Below, piece after piece: positions 58,671-64,000 of a DNA stretch of 64,000 nucleotides. The position numbers were made by a program, and so were the translations under genes. Positions within the stretch are counted from its first letter, which is position 1. Each line of letters opens with the position of its first letter. The stretch spans positions 21,392,001 to 21,456,000 of the forward strand of contig OX485804.1 in NCBI GenBank assembly GCA_950295325.1, given 5' to 3'. A model generated the notes under the pieces. That model saw only the letters and a list, made by a program, of their open reading frames with translations. It made no database searches and had not been told where the DNA came from. This DNA comes from Polytrichum commune. Lineage: Eukaryota > Streptophyta > Polytrichopsida > Polytrichales > Polytrichaceae.

Positions 58671-59928
58671 ATTTTTCCCTCACATTTCTTTTTTTACCAC
58701 TGTGAGATCAGATGAATGCATTAAACAAAAAATTTAAACTGGTAAACATAAAATGTTTGGTGCATTAAACTAGGTGAGGACTCATACATGTTGTGCAAGG
58801 TAAACATGCTTAATTACAACAAAACATAACCATATCACTTATACTTGAGTGGTGTATGTGGTTAGGTGTGGATTTTAAAACTGGTGCCTTGAGAAAAGAT
58901 ACGTGTTTAAAAGAGATTGAACCAATATGCTACCCATTTTAAGTTCAACAGTCGGGTGCAAGCACAGTATAGTGGAGAACCCTTGATCCTCGCACATGCT
59001 CAAGTGAAAGTGATTCAAAATAATAAGGTAACTTTGAATTTTGTGAAAAGAAGATCATAAACACTTTTAAAAAATATATATATTTTCAAAGCCAAGCAAT
59101 TTATGTTGACATAAACAATCTCCAGAAAGTCTACATATTTTATAGGATAGTGCAAGTGGTGATATTGAACAAGTAATTGTCAATATGATAAAATAATATT
59201 GAATTTATGATTTCCTTTGAAAACAATTTGACGATGACCTTGAGTGTATAATGAATTCAAAAGATATGAGAAAAACCATTTAAGTTCAAAATGGTTAAGG
59301 TCATGAAATTTACGTCCAAAACCGAATCTTTTGAGCATTACTTTTAATGATAATTTTTGAAGATCTCATCTTGGTATCCTACATTTGAGCACTTAACACA
59401 ACAATAGTGATTACATTGAAAATATTCAATGTAAAATACATTTTGCTACTACTTTTAGGCGTTTGACCCAAAAAACTATGGTTTTAAGATACCATAGCAC
59501 TTTTTTGGTCCACTTTACCATACTTACACCTAACCAACATGATTGGAGAGACTTATATGACACAAATTGATGAGTACAACAATATTATTCACTTTGATAA
59601 TGAATAAGATGTTCATCCGGACTTCGAAAGTGGTAAAGCAAATGGCTACAATCACAATTTGAATTTGCTAATAATTATCTTGCAGTAATTGTGTGTTTCA
59701 TATTCTATAAGTTGTGGATGCAGGGAGAAAAGTATCCAAATAACGTGACATGTCTACCTTAGGTTGTAGATTGCTTTAGATCATCAAGTCCTTTAGATCA
59801 TCAAGCTGAAGTTATCAGACACAGTTGAGATTGAGACTGAGATTTGCACCTTGATCTTTGCAATGAATTTGCATGAGTTTGTCAGAAGAAAGGAAAGCGG
59901 ACACAAGACAACTTTCGATTGCCAAACC
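58671..59928. repeat. Repeat-derived DNA related to 25.1-25.5 kb
   Basis: 59080-59400 matches the complement of 25160-25520. 59810-59928 is the left part of a Z segment. The rest is AT-rich; no gene is seen. Confidence 0.55.
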
Positions 59929-60930
59929 CAGGGGTGCTATTTCACAAAGTTTTTACCAGTCCACGTCCAAAAACCTCGAATTGAAAGGCAAAAAAAATTG
60001 CAACCCGTCCCAAAACCAGTAATTTCAAAATCAACCCGTCCATGGAAAGGTTAAAGAAAAAACAACTTGTCCCAAAACCAGTTATTTCTAAACCAACCCG
60101 TCCATGAAAAGGTTAAAGAAAAAAACAAATTAATAAAGATAACCCGAAAGATGTCGGCATGTGATTGGTTGCACTTGGAAACAATAGTATCTTCTTTCAA
60201 TTATGTTTTATCTATTTTAGCTGCCACCTGCCCCATTTCGTCCACATAGACTAGTTCAGAGAAACAGTCTCAGATCCTTCACAACAGCTTGTTGTCTCCT
60301 TCGATTCATCCTTTTCTCTTGGGACTGTATCTGCTTCCGAAGATACTGATCATAATATCTTCCAATTCTTCTTTCCCTGTCGCAGTTTGAACCGGCTGCG
60401 GTGATGAGTGTCATTTCCTTTCCTCTTTTTTTTCCTAAGTTGCACTTTTTGACCTGGTCTTTAAGTTCATCCTTTCCCTTGGCTGTTTCACCTTCAATAA
60501 ACAAATGGCGCTCCGGTGACTCAAGTAGCACACTGATCAATGATGAGGATTCATGAACTTGAAGCAGCTCCAATAGGACTCATCAACCATGCCAGCTAAG
60601 TAAGTTAAGTGAGTTGAGATCCTAGTGTTTGCAATTTAAAAATTCAAGTGAATGCATTCGCCCCTTGGTGGGGTGCCCTTTGATTGGGTATTAGTGGCTT
60701 GATTGTATTATGCTTATATTCACATGTCATATATGACATAATGTAATTGATATTTGTACCATTTTTTTTTGAAATTTTTTATTAAAAAATGTTATTTTAA
60801 GAACCCGTCCAAAGTGAATTTGACACGTCCCAAAACCGGTTCATTTTGTAAGAACCCGTCCACTGGAAATGTTTTGTTTTAATGAACATGTCCCTAGACA
60901 TGTTAGGGACCTTGTGAAAAATCACCACTG
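59929..60930. mobile_element. hAT element, family H1, copy B, 1002 bp, inverted
   Basis: Flanked by an exact 8-bp target duplication GCCAAACC (59921-59928 and 60931-60938), with the empty site visible in the Z segment at about 58349. The left end is CAGGGGTGCTATTTCACAAA and the complement of the right end is CAGTGGTGATTTTTCACAAG. AACCCGTCC and its variants repeat near both ends. It shares about 270 bp at one end and 200 bp at the other with copy A; the middle (about 60185-60730) is unrelated to copy A. Confidence 0.9.
60256..60573 (-). CDS. Unrecognised 105-aa frame in the hAT interior
   Basis: An ATG-started minus-strand frame that fills most of the part of H1-B not shared with H1-A. The product is highly charged: HESSSLISVLLESPERHLF, ETAKGKDELKDQVKKCN, GKKRGKEMTLITAAGSNC, then an Arg/Gln-rich segment RKQIQSQEKRMNRRRQQ. 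That profile suits a piece of a host gene (nuclear or coiled-coil type) captured by the transposon, but a degraded transposase N-terminus is possible. No catalytic or zinc-finger motif is visible. Confidence 0.35.
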   Translation of the reverse strand: MELLQVHESSSLISVLLESPERHLFIEGETAKGKDELKDQVKKCNLGKKRGKEMTLITAAGSNCDRERRIGRYYDQYLRKQIQSQEKRMNRRRQQAVVKDLRLFL

Positions 60931-62245
60931 GCCAAACCCTTGAGTCAGTTTCAGGTCTGCCATAATAATGACTAAAGGCACTTATGCAGTGCCAGGCTGA
61001 ATTATAAGTTAGTGAATGGGATTCTTGCTTCATAACATCATTAAGCTGCTATCAACCATGATTCCATTCTAATAATATTAGATGACAATGTTTCATTGAG
61101 TTTATTACAAATAATTTGCCACTAAATGAACCTTAGGGGTGAATTCTTCATTGGAAACCTAAATGGCATGCGTGGGTCAGTATGAAATTAAACCTCCTAT
61201 ATACGAGAAATTTAAAGAGAAAAACAAATGTACATGTACTAACAACAAGTTAGAAAATGGACTCATGTATTTATATTATGCTTTTCAATGTCTAATGTGA
61301 TAAATGTCTTTATTACATATACAAGATAAAAATGATGAATTAAATAGGTCGTTATTACTTATAAATCCACTTTCACTTTCCAATGAGAAAGTGATTGAAG
61401 TTTTTTCATTCATAACATGTAATTTGCCAATCAGAAAAGACAACTCTCTCATTCAATCTAGTGATCAAAATAGTTGGACCATGAGTTGGAAGTGCCCATG
61501 GTAGAGTCACTTCACATCTACAATTATCTGAAGGTGAAGAAGAAATTGGAGCTAAGGTTTACCGTGTGTTGGCCTATGTGGGTACCTTTAAGTCAATGAC
61601 ATTTATGGCCATTGGATGGGCCCATTCACGCAACAATCACAGATCATAGAGATTGTCAATTCAGGGCTTAAAGCTATAAGTGAGGATTCTCTTACTATAT
61701 TCAAATCATTCAATATGCCCTTCTAATTGTGTTTCACTATTGATCCTAGCATATTCAAGCCTAATATGTTTCAATTGAGCCTTGATTCACATATTCATTT
61801 TGAATGAACACCTATATTTGAGTCATGTCTGGTTAAGTTTGTATACAAAATCTAGAAATAGCTACAAACACAAATTGAAATTTCTTAATAATCTTGCACT
61901 AATTGCTTTCTTCCAAGAAGTGGTTACAAAAATTGAACATGTCTATTTAAGACATGTGTCCTTACATTGTCCAATTTGATCATACCATATATTATTTTGG
62001 TGTAATTTGCTAACTACAAGCCTTGCCATATACCACTTGACACTGTCAACTTTCACTCACTTTCCATCAAAATTATCCATTATAATTTACCACGTCATAT
62101 ATAAACATTGACCTACACCACCAAAAATAACACACCACCAAGAAAAATAAATATTTATATAGTCTAGGTAGTTCCTCATAGTCCTAACTAGTCAAGAACA
62201 TCAAACATGGTTGTTTGGGTAGAACAACATAACATTATTCAAATC
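60931..62245. other. Flanking repeats and intergenic DNA
   Basis: 60931-61000 completes the Z segment and 61134-61330 is a Y segment. After that, AT-rich sequence with no recognised gene. Confidence 0.5.
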
Positions 62246-62358
62246 CATAACATTGTTTAGTGGGACTGGCATATTCCATGGAATATTTCCCACATTTAGT
62301 TTGGATGAGAAGAATATTTTGTGAAGAAGTACTATCAGTCCCACTAAACATTGTTATG
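62246..62358. repeat. 113-nt hairpin with 23-bp stem
   Basis: Left arm 62246-62268 (CATAACATTGTTTAGTGGGA...) and right arm 62336-62358 pair with a single mismatch. The 67-nt loop contains a perfect small palindrome TATTCCATGGAATA. Size and shape are those of a plant microRNA precursor or a very short MITE; nothing in the sequence shows it is transcribed. Confidence 0.6.
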
Positions 62359-64000
62359 TTATGAGCAAACTATAGAAACGACATACTATAGTATTGATAA
62401 TTTTGAAACAAACCATTGCTTTTTTTGTATATGTGTTTTTCTTTTTCTTTTCTTTTTTTGAGAAGACCAACCCACTCGGGTTCAGATTGGCCATTGAACT
62501 TCATCGAATAGCACTAGATTGACACTTGATCCACTCATATTTGATCTGGGCCACCGGGAACAAAATAAACTGAAACACATAAATAAAAAAAATCGGATAG
62601 ACTGGATGAGAATTGATCCGGTTTGCGTAGATGGATGAGAACCAAAAGATTTGAACTGCTTTCATCTTAGACCGGAGTTCCAACAATATAAATTCTCTGG
62701 TAAATCATCACTCTAACTTAGAAGATACTTCATTACATGTGTCGCATACAATAATAGAAAAGGGGATGTATATATATATATGAAAAGTTTTCTTAGATTG
62801 GATTGGGTCTCTTTGAAAGGATCGGACTGAAGTGGACCGGTGTCGAGTGCAATGCCTACTCAAATGTAGTCCAAATTGGAGCAAATGTTTGGATGAGATT
62901 GGACTACACCACCAAAAGCTAAAATATAGTCTAGGTTATTTCTCAAAGGTAACTAAAAAGTTAAACATCTAGTAAGGATATCCACGTGAATACTTGCAAA
63001 GAGTCCAAAGCTTGAAGGGGACCTTTTGGAGCCTGGGCTAATCTTTTTGGCAATTATTTGAGTGCCAACCAGTATGTAGTTGTTACATGTCATGGTCATT
63101 GGCCAAGTCTACCAATGCATGAGCTTGGAAACACCTGCACTAGCATCTCATAACCGACAAGGAATGGTGTGGCCATGGAGATTCCGAGGCAACATCATTT
63201 TAAGAATTGCAATTGCAAAGAGTCGTAAACTTGAAGGGGCCCAAATGCTCTTCATGTAGTCTCGACCTTTCTAGGTTCCTTTTCAAGTTTACAATTATGC
63301 AATGACATTTCATGGTGTACCTAATTGTTGTTCCATGGGCTGCATAATCCCTTAGATCGATACTGGTGACGGAACAGATTGAAAAACTCATTTCTCGTCC
63401 AAAATACGTTTATTGTATTCGGGCCTAATCTTGTTTGTTTGTCTTTATAAGAATCGCATGTTTGAAATGGAATGCAAGTTACTGGATGCCAAGGACCAAA
63501 CGACCAACTTATGGCCACTTCACACACGAGCCAAGAGCCATGACCATGAAATCGTGAGAGCCCAAAAGAAAGTGTCCAAAGGCCGTCCCAACACACCTCC
63601 AAACTCATGTAGTGCAGTCACGGACTCTCAAGTGTAGTGTGAAGTCATATGTGACCGGGCCCTCAACCAAATGCTATTTCAATGGATGTCTATTCATGCG
63701 GGTTCTCAACACATGATAAAATAGAATAAACCAACGGTTGTGAGCGGTCGGAGTGTCACGGTCTCCCGGTTTTGTGTTAGGCCACCCTCCAAGAGATGGT
63801 TTTTGAAAGTAGTCCAAGTGACCATGAACACATGATCCATTCGATGCCATGTAGGATTCCATGTAGACTTTACATCCATCTTACAGTCACATACTCCATT
63901 GGTCCCTCAAGCGTGGTGTGAAGCGACTTTGGACCGGCTTTGCCTTTTCCACCAATGAGAGTGCTTGAAGTGCAATGGTCACGGGCTCTTAGTCTCGTGT
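62359..64000. other. Intergenic DNA to the window end
   Basis: Contains a T/C-rich run near 62440 and repeated short phrases of the type GATTGGACT. The overlapping frames at 63321-63637 on both strands are not recognised. Higher GC in the last 600 bp may mark the edge of another repeat. Confidence 0.4.

Noticed and set aside
1-64000. tRNA or rRNA genes
   Set aside because: I looked for T-arm motifs (GGTTCGAATCC and variants) and rRNA blocks and saw none convincing; a tRNA scan would be needed to exclude them.

Overview
The window looks like repeat-rich, AT-rich nuclear DNA from a plant with a large genome. Evidence is the dense nesting of plant-type transposons: a plant-type LINE, PIF/Harbinger, hAT, pogo/Tigger-like and Tc1/mariner-like elements, LTR retroelement remains and many small fold-back MITEs. 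There are no operons or bacterial features, and organelle genes were not seen. Pogo-type transposase remnants would suit a fern, lycophyte, bryophyte or other non-model lineage, but the sequence alone does not settle this. Almost every open frame is short and lies inside a repeat. The one credible gene is a small CpG-rich two-exon model at 52.2-52.8 kb with a TATA box.

Layout. 0.3-1.5 kb: a TA-flanked DNA transposon with a 188-bp tandem repeat inside. 1.6-2.1 kb: two MITEs. 4.5-8.8 kb: a decayed LINE split by a 1.9-kb Harbinger element and cut at its 3' side by the start of an LTR retroelement (8.8-10.3 kb). 10.8-12.9 kb: AT-rich filler. 12.9-14.9 kb: a 962-bp CAGGGCCGG-type transposon and a partial copy of its right end.

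16.2-24.8 kb and 36.05-41.3 kb are two copies (A and B) of one segmental duplication, each carrying two diverged versions (L and R) of a ~0.9-kb non-coding unit. Comparing A with B shows what inserted afterwards. A gained Tigger-1, itself split by a 1.8-kb solo LTR with a GTTTT target duplication, plus an 898-bp pogo-type element, a 320-bp palindrome and a hAT at its edge. B gained Tigger-2 at exactly the TA used by the 898-bp element in A, and a 385-bp MITE. About 1.74 kb of A and B look identical although the flanks differ by a few percent, which suggests gene conversion or an assembly effect.

24.8-36 kb holds degenerate repeats with no recognised gene. 41.3-50 kb holds MITEs and a CpG-rich 561-bp hAT element. 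47.5-56 kb is more complex DNA with possible exon-like pieces; only the 52.2-kb gene is defended. 57.4-61.3 kb is related, partly inverted, to 23.7-25.8 kb and carries a second copy of the same hAT family with a different interior. The last 3 kb has one miRNA-like hairpin and no recognised gene.

The window shows a history of nested insertion rather than a working pathway. All positions, repeats and target duplications were read by eye.
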